Part shown: one piece after another, positions 12,301-25,500 of the stretch | Numbering within the stretch: position 1 is the stretch's first letter | How the letters are laid out: each line of letters starts with the position of its first letter | From: Blastomussa wellsi | Lineage: Eukaryota; Cnidaria; Anthozoa; Scleractinia; Plerogyridae | DNA: 64,000 bases | Assembly (NCBI GenBank): GCA_947652115.1 | Contig: OX393562.1 | Location: forward strand, 12,717,294-12,781,293 | Reading direction: 5' to 3' | Notes under the pieces: generated by a model | What the model saw: the letters and a program-made list of their open reading frames with translations, nothing else | Databases searched by the model: none | Told to the model about the DNA's origin: nothing | Position numbers and translations under genes: made by a program

Positions 12301-15300
12301 CCGTATGAACCTGGCAGTGATGTTATGCTGTAGTCTATGTTTCGATGAAAACATTTTATTCTCAGGAGGAGTTTGGAATGTCTGAAAAAAGACATGCAAG
12401 CCATGTCATACCCAACGCGCTCTCATTAGTGGAAAATTGTTTAGTGTTGTATTGACATTAAAAAAATCTGATTACATTTATAGTGTTTTTAGTCAGTTTA
12501 TCACATCAATGGTTAAACCTTATTGCTCATTTACGGTTATTGAAACATTAGTATCACATATCTGGTTGTTATACAATTATGGGTAGTAATAAAATGATTA
12601 GCTATAAAAGTCGATTTATTGATAGAAGGTTCACCGAGTGACAAAAATGGCACGCTTGCTTGCCAAAGCTTGCCACATGATGCAATTTCCTCGACTAAAA
12701 CTTGGTGTATTCATGTCATGACTTTCTTATATTTGCGAAAATGCAATTATTTTATGCAGTTCGTTTACGCAGCGGTAAGGTATGTAGAAAACCAATATAT
12801 AAGAGCGAGCACGATATACTCATTCCTACCTTCACCAAGCCATTTTCCATGTAAGAGAAAAACTCACACCCGTCCCTGCTGTAGTTTAACGTAAATTTGG
12901 TAATCCAGTCTCTGTTGGAGGTGGTAAAACGTCCTTGAGTAGTTACAGCAGTCAGCGTTTTCCCGCCGGGGCCCAGGTCGACCTGGACATACTGGTCTAC
13001 TTGGGGTTCCAGAAGAAAAGAAGCTGATTTATGTAACCTCATCCCATTAGCGTTATAATGCGGAGTCGTCGCCAGGAGAGCGTGGTCTGGAATTTCATAA
13101 TTTTCCATTCCAAGAGGATCTCCACAGACTAAAAAGAAAAGCGGTTCAGGAAAGTTTAAAAATGACGGTCTCGCCTTGGTTATCCTCTTCCATTTTATTT
13201 TAACGAATTTTATTTGCGCTGTACATGCGCGCGAATACAGCGGCAAAATTAATCTTAGTATCTGAGATATCAAAGCCCTTAGACGAAGCTTAAAATTATA
13301 TTAAAATACTTATAGAATATTTTACCTGGAATTCAGATAACGCAAGGAGAGCGTTAATCTTATTCCTTTAATACTTGTACTCAATTGTTACCCACAGCAA
13401 ATAAAGAAAACACAACACCCCAGGGTGTACTCCCCATAGTGAACAAAAGTGAAATGTTTATAAAGTAGATGCAAAATTGTTACATTTTCTGTCACAAAAT
13501 AAAAGGTTAAGAGTTTGGTGCTCGGAGCGCAGCCACCCGGTATAAAATATTTCAAGTACCCCCACCGGGGAGGCACAACACTGTGTCCATATAAGCCTGA
13601 TAAACTGTACTGTAAGGATGACATAACTCCAATATCAAAATTAGTAAACTTCGACTTGATACCAGTGGTCAAACAGCATTTAACTTACCTTCACATCCGT
13701 AAAGTTCTAGTCGCATGCATATGTGTCGGTGCCAACTTTGGGGGAAAATTCTAACATGGCGCCCAAAAATCGCCACCTCCAACGAAACGAATCGCACCTC
13801 ATGCGGATTCGAATTACCTACAAATACCTGAAGCCAAAATAAGTAGCATATAAATATTAGTAGCATGTCTTTTAATTTTGATAGTTTATCTGCAATCTCG
13901 CCACTTTTAGAGTTTCCGCATGCACTTTTAAGGGAATGAGACGAGCAAAAGGGAATATTTTCCGATCGATTTTACCTGTGTCAAAACCACTCCCGGTGCA
14001 CAACCTTCTACATGGGAACGAATTTTTATACTTGCACTCATTTTCGTGCAAAGAAAATCATTTCCATATGAAAGGTCGTGTCTAAAACAGAGGTTAAACG
14101 AAACTAGAAAAAGGCTTTGTCGTCCTCGCTTGCAACTTGTGTAATGCTGGATTACATTACCCTACTTGTTAACCGTTGCTGTATATTTTTTAATTCATTC
14201 ACACACGCGCAGCCATAATTTGATGGCAAACAGATAAATAAAGCATACCTTTGAAACTCCATGTTCCTCGTGATTTTGCCACTGCATGCCATCCACACTG
14301 TATGACATTCTAAAGCTCTTCACCCACGCACTGTCAACGGTAGGATGCCTACTAACTCCTTCTTTTCCTTGAATACCCAGGCTTCGTATTTGATTCACGT
14401 GACCCAGGTCAATCTGCAGATACTGAGCGTTATCGATATTTTTCGCGCACCATGCCCCGCCTCCCACTTTAGCACCCAGTCTCCCCATCCACGGCAAGTA
14501 ATTTGTACTGAGCGAACTTGAGGCTGACAAGGCTTCATTGGGTATTATCCACTCCTTTAGTCCAAGAGTCCAAGTACATTCTTAAAACAAACATTTCGAG
14601 ATTTGTTGAAGTCATAATTAAGAATTTAAAATTGTAAATGGTGTGTAACTATGCTAAAGAAATCAACATAATTAGTGATTTATGATACAAGCAAATCCTT
14701 GTGTCAACAAAATCCTAACATTATAACGATTACTTCAAAGATACAAAATGGAAAATTTCGGTTCATCCTCGGTGTAAAACTCATGTTTTCTTTACGAGGG
14801 ACCGGTTCTGAACGGCTCCCAACCGAAAATCGGACCGCATACGGGCCTTCTGTTTGCACGGGACAATTCTGGACCGGTCCAGAACGGATCCAAATGGATC
14901 CAAAATGGAACTTGCTTTTTTGCAGGTCCATTTTTGCCCCTCCCCTTGCTACGGCACTGCCTCCAGTCTGAAAAATGTGCCCCTTTCGGGCAGGCTTCCT
15001 CCTATAGTCCACCCCGTACCATAGCGAGTACTCCCGGGTGTCACAGGTTCTTATAAGGAGGAAACTCCAACATTTCACTTGCCTTCATAACCATGAAGCT
15101 CCACTCGCATACAAGGCAAGTCTTTCCATGTCTCAGGAAGGAATCTGAAGAATCGTGCTTTTATTTCCAATGCAATAACATACTTGAAAGCTTTTGAATA
15201 ATCCAAGGCTGCTGTGAACACCTACAAATTTCAACGAAAAATCTGATTATCTAGGCTGAGAAAATCTTTAAAACACAGTTTTTTCAGTTCTTGCACTTGG

Positions 15301-17346
15301 AAACCGAGGCGGCCTTGTTATGGGTAAAACTGAACCATTGACATTTATATAGAGAATAATACATGGGTGTGTGGAGATCTAAAATTTATTTCAAAGCTTT
15401 TAATGTCACCGTATCTTATCAAGATTCCTCCGTCTGCTTTTCGGATAGCCCACAGAATACAATAAAAATAAATTGTCCTGGCGATGGTAAGTCATGGAGA
15501 ACTCTTGTTCTAGACTATTTATTTTGCAGGAACATGACAAAGGTATTGCAGCCCAAAGTTGTTTTATCGACGGTTCTTGGGTTTTCGGTCGCTGTTTGGC
15601 AAATTTAGTCCTTGAGGTCTGCATACAGTGTTTCACTTCTAGTGTCATGACCAGGTATTTCCAAAAATATAAACTATAGAATATCGAATCAGAGGCAATT
15701 ATTTGTTTCTTCATTCATATTTGAAGACTTTCTCGCAAAATTTAAACAGAGTACTAGTCTGAATGAAAAAAAATGGCGCGCGCTGCCGGCTTTCGCGGGA
15801 AACCTTGAAGGCGTGATGAACGCCAGGAAACTTTCGTAGAATACTACGTATACTCGTGGAATACCGCAGAATATGCAACGCTTTTGTAGGCTCCTGATTC
15901 GCTGTATTCTCCAACGCATGGGATAAAACCTGGTAGTACAATTACTCCTGGTGGTTTCAAATCCTGCCACGAACACTGCGATAAGCTCTGGCCTGATGAA
16001 CCACAAGGCTCGAACACAGACTTATTTCCTCACGTGGAAAAGTGACGTCTCTTGAGACATTTGCAAGCAGGCTAGTCTCAAAGTCGTTTCTTATCATTAA
16101 ATCTCCAAACGACTCTTAAGATAAGCCCTTATCCAGGCTTTTCCGGTTACCAGTTATATAGCCACCATGTTGAATAAGCTAGTGCTCATAACCAAAAATC
16201 TCTTGGGGTCCACGTTGACGAGCATCTTTCCTGGAATACACACATTACTAAAATCTCTAAAAAAGTGGCTTCGGCCATTGGTGCCCTAAAGCGCTGTCGC
16301 CCTTTCGCTCCTTCGGAAACCTTGATTTGCGCGTACAATTCGATAATCCAGCCACACTTTGATTATTGTGACATAGTGTGGAATAATTGTGGGGCAACAC
16401 TAATGCCACGAAGCTGCAGAAGGTCCAAAATCGCGCTGCCAGGATTCTGACTTACTCTGACTACGACGCTGAAGTCGTGCCACTTTTTCAGCAGTTAAAT
16501 TGGACTGAACTTGCTCGTCGTCGTGAGCTCTATACAGTAAACATGGTTTACAAATGTACTCACGGTCTTGCGCCTGAATATTTACAGGTTTTTAAACCGT
16601 GTTTCGAATTATTTCTTGAGAGACTCCTCTAATAAATTTGATGTCCCACTCCCCCGTACCAATTATCTTAACAATAGTTTTTGCTATAGTGGGGCGATCT
16701 TATGGAACGGTTTGCCTTTGACTCTTCGGCAAGCGGAATCCATAAACAGTTTTAATTCTGGCTGCAAGGAATTCTTTAAATAGTATACACTCGGCATCCA
16801 TGGAAAGCAGGCTAACTTAATTTATTGCTATTTTATTTATTTATTCATTATATGAATGGCTTAGACTTTTATATTAGTTATATGCCTGATGTTTTTTACC
16901 GAGTTTAAATAAAGTTACTTGACTTGACTTGACCAGAATTTTTCTGCATTAATTACCTCCTCTCCTTTGACCGTCGCATATTTGTGCCAGAATCCGCCCT
17001 CGTTGCTTGAAGACAACTTAAATGTTGTCACCATGCCTTCGCCACTTTTCCCCGCCACTGCTATTTGGGTTAGAACTATTATTCGGCCCAGGTCTATCTG
17101 CAGATAGGGCGATGGATCGGAAGGCGAAGCACACCAGCCGTTTGTGTCAGGCACCACATTCAACCTCGCCATCCATGGCTCGTTCCCAGACCTTGAGTAA
17201 CTTGACGACGTCATATTGTCGTTGCTAACCACTCCAGATGCAATTCCCAAGGGATCTGAATGAGCTGTCAAGGTATATAATTCATTTATTTTTAAATGTT
17301 GATTTGCCTCCACAATGGCTATGGCCTTAGAGTTAAAATCATATTC

Positions 17347-17388
<42 letters not shown>

Positions 17389-19493
17389 AAAAGTGGCTCT
17401 TGAAACGTCATGCTCTAATTACCTTGATTTTGGAAGCAATTTAACATTTCATTTAACCAAATGCTTGTGGAAAAATGGAGAAAAAATACCATCGATCGGA
17501 TAAGTACAGGCCGCAAAATCTGACGGTAGTTTATTCCAACTGATTGTAACTTCTCTTTCTCAGTATTACTGACAATAATAATTTGCTTTACTTGTAATAG
17601 ATCATCTTATTAGGCTTGCTGTCATTTCCATCGACTAGTGTATAGAGAGGGGTCCACCGTCAAAGGTCGATATACCGAGAGCGAGCCGTCTTTACAGAGG
17701 TTTAAGATTTAATTCTGAGATCTGGAACAGTAATATATAAAATATAACGTGCATACATTTCTGGCAAATACTCTTACTTACTCTCAGAGCCGTAGATTTC
17801 TACTCTTATGCAATTGTTTTCCACCCAGTCTATTAACACAAAACGTACATATCGAGCGATAACTTGGTACTGCAGCATATTTAGCGCGATAACATCTGCG
17901 TAGCTGTTGCCCTGCATATCCTAAACAGAAAAGTAAGTACAACAATGTGAACGTTTGTATACAGCGTTTTGTACAAGGTTATTATTCCCAGGCCAAAGAG
18001 TTCAGGTAGTTACGGTATACAAGTGTTTATCTTTAAATTAACTCCTTACTTGAAAGCACCTTCACAATCAACAGAAACCGAACTATCATAAAGTGGTTTG
18101 GATATCGTACGTACCTTAACTTCTCCGTTTTCTTTGTAATAGAACCATTCACCTTCTTGTCTACTAAATGCTAATCGATAAGTTCTAACAAATGCCGTTC
18201 CACGATTTCTGCCTTGTGTGGCAACTGCCGTGACTATCTTCAATTGCCCCAAGTTGATTTGCAAGGTGACTTCTTCCCGACCTAATGTACAAAGAGGTAA
18301 CGTAATGGGAAAACTTGAAGACGCGGCCCGACGTTTTCTATCAATCTCGATCTTGGCCATCCGCCCGCAAAAACATCTATAAACAGTTTCTCGACATTAC
18401 GATAGTCTTTCAAAGTATTTTTTATCATTATCATGCGGCTTCTGTTAACCGAAAAGCCTCCCTTGGATTTTCGATGTGTTGCTAAAAATAGCGTGAGACT
18501 GCCGCTTTGAATGCAGGAATTGTGGTTTTAAACATTAAAATTGTTAGTATCAACCATTTTTATACACACCTCCGGTAAACTGATTGTTTCCATTGTAGTT
18601 TAATCTTGTATTAAATATATTGTCCATTACACTTGACCTTACGTTTTGTTTGGGTATAGAGAAATCCTCCATTCCCAGAGCTTGAAAGCAGGCTGCAATC
18701 GCCAAGCAAAACATAAATAAAATACTATTGACAAGTTCAAATTTTTGATATGACAGCTCATTCACACCAAGTAAAGGACACCGTCACGCCTGAATATAGA
18801 AATTTTCATGTTCTAATTTCCATATTATTGTGCCAAATGCCACCGCATACACGAATAAAATTGATAAAAAGATTCCACAGAACAAGATAGAACAGGTATT
18901 TCGGGGAAGTAGTACAGGATTACAAGGATGGAAGTGGATTGCAATTCATCAAAATTGATTTCTAAACAAGATGTCCAGAAATCAAAGCTGAAATTCTGAT
19001 GAAATTTTGAATGTTTTAATAGTTATTTTTTCTTTATAGTTTATATTTCTTTGCTTTAAACACTTTTAGCATTTTTCTCCTTCTATTGTAAGACAGGGGA
19101 CACGATTACATTAAGCTTCGAGCCATAAGTATTAAAATATGACATATCAGGCGTGATAGTCTCCCTTTAAGGTGGCCACACAGGTTTTGCGCGCTCTGCA
19201 GTCGTTGGTGCTGATTCGAGCGCACAAGGATAACACAACCACAAATATGGAGCCGAAAGAGTGATGAGTTTTTGTTCCAAGGCGGTTTTATATGAGGCTT
19301 TTTTTCTTAAAATGATAGTATGTTGTAAACTTAAGTCTTGTTGGAATGGTATGTCAGAAAAAGTCAAATTTGGCAGGTTTTTCAGTGTTACCGTGAGTAC
19401 CGTAAGAACCCAGTTAAATGGAACAGGTTTCAAAAACTGTGTTCGGCCACCTTAAGTAACAGAGGACTTTTGCTGTGTTTACATAACCTCATC

Positions 19494-19526
<33 letters not shown>

Positions 19527-22500
19527 GTTAAGCAGAGTTTGCATCAACCTATCAATCAATGAGAACTCGCGTAGTAATATGTCAATTATTTTATAACAAG
19601 ACATGTTCAATGAAACTAGGTTTAACACAATGTTAATAATTAATACAAAACTGAAAGAATGACTTTTACATGGAGTTCAAGTACATCCTAACGAGTGGTT
19701 TTATTGTGCCAAAAGTCGACATAACAAACATCAGTTTGGAACATCTCATGGCTATGGAGGAGAAATTTAGACAGTGCTTAACGTTGCCAAATAGCCTTTA
19801 AACAAACGGTTGGTCAATTGTGATCTATCTCAATCTTCTCCATCACCACTAAGGGGTTTTTCTTCCTTATTAGTATTATTTAGAGGTTTCCTTCATTTCA
19901 AAGGGTAATTTGGTTCATCGCAAAAATGACTCCAAATATCTTGACGGAGCTCGCTCATAATATCTTAAATCGTTTTGTGAAGATCAAATTACCCTTAAAA
20001 TGCAGGAAGCCGTTTATGAAGGAAGAAAAACACCTCGAAACACCAGAGGAGTGATACTAAACCAAAAAGGAACAAGGATGGTTAAGGATGGAAAAGATAG
20101 AGACGGATTGCAAATGACAAATGTGTGGGCAAACCGTGACGTAGCTCCTTTAAAACACATAGCTGTCTGTCAAAGCTCGTCTTAACTTTTCCTATTTGTA
20201 TTTATTTCTTTAATAAAACATTTGAGCAATAACCTTTGCATCCGTAAATTTCCACTCTCATGCAGATTCTGTTTAACCAGTTTACAGGAATAAAGCGCAC
20301 ATAGCGAGCAACCACAGGGTTCCTAAAATCGTGTGTGACAACATCAGAGGTATTACTGTTTCCAGAAAAGATCTGTAAATAATCAATACAAGGATTAATG
20401 AGCTATCTGAAGAAATAACTTAGTGAGACAGAACATTGCCACAACGTTTTTATAACTTAGGCTCGAATCCGGTCGGACCACCAACCAGGGTCTTACAATG
20501 ACTGACAAGATCATGCTGGCTATGCATTACCCAGTTTCTGTCAGTTAACATAACCACGTTATATTTTTCATTATAAATGCGCATAGGCGTGTGGGCACGT
20601 TCGGACTTAGGGGGGCTGTAACCTCCCTGCCCGTGTTACATTAGGCTGGAAAAAACCGCCCAAAAATTGCTGCAGCAGCGTTTCGCCCGACAAATGTTGA
20701 CAATTTTCGAAACTGATGGAAATGCGTCACCATTTTGAGGGTGGTAATATACACATAAACTAGCTTTCATTGCCTATCTTTATTGTAGCTTAGGTCGGGA
20801 TCTTATATTAAAAGAGCATTCTCCAGCCACAAAAAGTGCTGGGCTTTAAGACTAAGAGACACACATACACCCACAAAGAATGAAAATATGAACAAATTTA
20901 AATTGAAGAGCTCTGCTGAACAGCAACAGGGCCTCAAGGAACGATACTAGTCAATTCTATATCAGGCGCTCCAGAAGGTTATTAAACACGTCGGGTTCTG
21001 GAACCGAAGACACCTGCTTCGGGATCCTGGCAGGTCCGATTAGGGCAGATGTATGGGTAGGAAAATGCAATGAAGGTAACATGATCTAAATAAGACAAAT
21101 TTGCAGAAAGTGTCAACATGGTCTCATAAGAGAAAAACGATAAAATAGAATTTTTTCTCACCCAAGCCGTGCCATCCTCTGTGTAGTTCCACCAGTCCAT
21201 TATATCTCTTCTAAACTGCATCATGTAGCTAGTGACCCAAGCATCCGGGGTAATACATCCGGGTACAGGGTATTTCCCTTGGGTCGCTACGCGTTTTACG
21301 TGGTGCAAGTATTGCAAATCTATTTGCAAGTATTGATTCTCGCTATTTTTCTGTTAACACACAATGAAAACTAGTCAAGTCAACGTATTGACTGATCCCA
21401 GGAAAAGACTGCAGGGAAATCTAGTTACGTTTTATAGCAAAAACAACACATTAAGTTATTTCGATTTTTCTTACACGAAAGGGGTTTTGAACGGCTTTAC
21501 TTACTCCCGCACACCAGGCACCTTCTCCCAGCCGGCTGTGTAGCCTGGCCAGCCACGGTTCATAATTTACTCGCAGAGCACTTGAAGCTGTAATGACTTC
21601 GTCCGATATGTGACCGCTCTCCATTCCCAAGGGATCACTGCAGTCTTATATCAAAATACGACAACACAAGAAAGAGGAGATGTATGTTAGTTTTGCATTC
21701 AGCGTTTTCCTTTTTCAACAAACGATCACATGGTGTCTCACATGGTACAAAATCCGTCATTCTAGAGGACACACAACGCACTGGGAAACCCAAAACAAAG
21801 GAAATTCAAGCATTACCGTTTGTAGTCGCTTTGTTTTGTATGTCCCACTACGTACCATGGTGGATTTTGTACAGAGACTATAAAATATTCCATCATGATC
21901 CCCGGTGTGGTTGAAAAAATATCTAGAAGAGTGTGGTACCTTTGAGGAGTAGCTGTATTTAGGGACAAATATATTGAAAGTCACTGTTAGTTTGTTGTAG
22001 TAAACTGATATCAAGTAATTTATAAAAGCACAGAATGAATCAACATGTTCACACACTGCCGAGGTACCTTCTTTAACAAACACCTCCAGTCTTAAGCAAG
22101 GATGGTTCATCCAGGCTGTCGGGTGAATACGCAGATATCTTGCACGAAGATCATACTTGATGGTTACACTAACCACAGTATGGCGATATGTGTTTCCTTT
22201 AAAAACCTAAAACGAAAAATACCCTCAAATCAGTTTCCAAAATAAGGAAAAGTATACAACTGACCACATAACTGCTTTTAGATGAGTTAATATGGAACAA
22301 TCAAATATATATGTAAGTGAAAATTAATTATGTATCAATAAACTGGCTAAAGCTGGTATTATCAAACTGAAGGACCGTATAAATCCATGCGGTGAATTGT
22401 GTAAGTGGAATGATCTTTATCCAGTGTTAAATGTGACTGATTTTTTTTTGTCTTGCCGGTACAGTCAGCTCCCTTCCAATACATTGGTCGAGTGCTTTAC

Positions 22501-25500
22501 GCCATGTCCGAACAACGGAGCTGGTAACACATCTCCTAATAATTCTTCTGTACAAATTCAGTTCAGGTCCCACTTCTTAAAAACATTTGCTGGAAAATTA
22601 TCCAGATTATCCTGTTCAACCTACCGTGCAAATAACATTTCAGGAAATATATCCAAACTTTGATTTTAAATGGAAGAAGTTTACATGCGTCCTATAATAA
22701 CTAAAATAGACTGTGAAACAAGATAGTTTCAATATAAGATTTTGAATCGTATACTACGGACAGATAGAATATTGCACAAAACGAAGTTAATTGAGTAGCC
22801 CCTTTGTAGTTTCTGTGGAGTGGAGGAGGAGTTCCTCGCGCACTTTATTTATCGATATGCGTATGTTAACCGTTTTTGGCTTTCAATATCAGTAAATTAT
22901 TTTGGAAGTCTACGTCACCGATTCCACTCTGCAAACCGTTTGCATCGGAGAATGAACCAGATTTTATTCAGACGATTTGTTTTCAAGTCACCCGAAGTTT
23001 AAAAATTCTGTTAAAAATCCGGCCAGCGGATTATGATGGTAGTCAGCCGCTACGAGATTATTTGAGACACGTTCAGCGTTGCGCTGTAGTTAATGGCTGG
23101 ATTAACGATGAAGATGTTGTTTTTTCTGGCCGCACGTCTTCGCGGCGAAGCTCGAAAGGTGTTAAATGGTATGACTGATATCGACTGTCGAAATTACGCG
23201 AAGAATGTTGACAATCTGGAGCTTGGGTTTGGTGTTGAAAAATAGCGCGAGCTGCACCAAGCGCGTCTGCACAACAGTCGCCAACAGGACACGAAAGCGT
23301 TACACAATCTTAGATCCACAGGTATCGCAATTGGGTGTACTATTGTTAATGCCCTGTCTCAACTCACATTTGCAACAAAATAGCCTTTATGTTGCAAGGA
23401 CTTTGGTGGATGTTAAAGACGACCGAGGGGTTCCTTTCAATGATACTGACAACGTTTAAAACTTGGCTGCTGAGACTGTGGTTGCCCTAGCTAAGTCTAT
23501 TGTTTCACTTCGATCATTTTATTGGATCGGTACGAGGATAATCAATACAATGATCTACACAATTATCAGCATGTATTCTCCCTCTCCGACAGGGACTTCT
23601 TTACCACAAATATGGATTATGGATTTGGATTCGCTCCGACGAAGGGCTAACGCTCGAAACGTCAGCAATTGAATCTCTTTACGGTGGCCAATTGACATTA
23701 TCAACCCAGTTGATAAAACCAAATTATATTGTTATACTTCCCATCGACGCAGCACCACAGTTTCTTTAGAAAGTTACCCCTCAACCACACATATGGTCCA
23801 GCACAAAATTGAAACAGGAAACGCGCCAATCGGACAACAGCCCCGGCGCACCTCTCCTTGGAAACATGATGAAATCGAACAACAAGTAGCTGACCTCTTG
23901 AAGCAAGGGAAGGTAGAAGAATCATCTTACCCTTGGTCTCTCCAAAAAGGACGGTAGCCAGAGACTGCGTGATGATTACCGCCAATCAAATGCATCAACG
24001 GCAAAGTATGCCTTTCTCTTGGAACGAGTTCACGATTCACTTGTTGCTTTAGGCGGTTCGAGATGGTTTTGCACACTGGATCTCGCTTCTGGTTACTGAA
24101 AAGTGGCTATGGATGCAAGCACCAAGGAAAAGGCAGCATTTGTAACTACAAGTGGCTTGTAAGAATGGAACGCCATGCCATTCGAGCTCTGTAATCGAAA
24201 CAGGAAATCCGCCCCCAATCCGACAACAGTCTCAATAGAAACATGATGAAATCGAACAACAAGGAACTGATCTCTTGCTCAGGAAGCAATGGAAGGTACG
24301 AGAACCGTCAAGCCCTTGGTCCTCTCCAATTGTAATGGTGACCACAAAGGACGGTAGCCACCAATTGAATGCAGCAACGGCAAAGGATGCCTTTCCCTGG
24401 CACGAGTTCACTTGCTGCTTTAAGTGGCTCGAGATGGTTTTCCACACTGGATCTTGCTTCTTGTTACTGGAGTTGTAACTCCAAGTGGCTTGTATGAATG
24501 GAACGCCATGCCATTCGCGCTCTGTAATGCCCCAAGTACATTTGCCAGATTAATAAAACTTGTCTTAAAGGGTTTTCATTGGAACATCTGCCTGATTTAT
24601 CTTTATGATGTGATTTTCAATGGGCACACTTGCACGTTGCAAGTTCTGTGGCGTGATAAATGTTAGAGATAGGATGAAATGCCCTGCTTATGGCCAGCAG
24701 TGTAACAAGTATGGAAAGAATGACCATTTTACGGTGAAGTGTCAAGCAGGCAAAAGTCCAAGTGAGAAGTTCCGTACAGATCAGAGGTGGCACTTTGTTG
24801 ATGATTTAGACCAGTGTTCTTTTGAAGAGTATACTATTGATGTCATTACACACAGTATCAGTGCCGTTGAAAAATTTGGAGTCCTGTCCCAAACAATTGT
24901 TTACAACTGTGCATGTAAACAACTCTAAGGATGTCACATTTCAGCTTGCAATTGATTCTGAACTAACCTGCAACTTACTACCCCTGAAGGAATTTTCAGG
25001 CATATTAGATAATCTCAAAGATTTGTATTAAAAAAAAAAAACGTATGAAACACTCATGTATCCCTGCAGCGTTAAGACCACTCATGGTGAAGAAAGTGCA
25101 TTCAAGTCATATCGGTGTAGACGGCTGTCTGCGAAAGGCTCGTGATGTTCTATTCTGGCCTGGTATGTCCAATGCTAAATGTGGCACGTGCAACATCTAT
25201 CAGAGGAACCAGCAGAAGGAGCCTCTCATACCTCACAATCCTCTCAATCCTCGAAAACAAAGATTGGTTCATCATTGTAGACAGCTGGTCAGATTACTTT
25301 GAACTAAACCAGTTACCCAATAACACTGCAAGTACCATCACCTACTCTCTCAAGAGCCAGTTTGCACGTCACGGCATACCAGCCAGACAGAGAGACAGAC
25401 ATGTTTTATTTGGAGTCTTATACAATAAATAGTATATCGACTATGGATTCCAAATAACTAAAAATTACGAATAACAAAAATATATATGACTAATAAGTTA

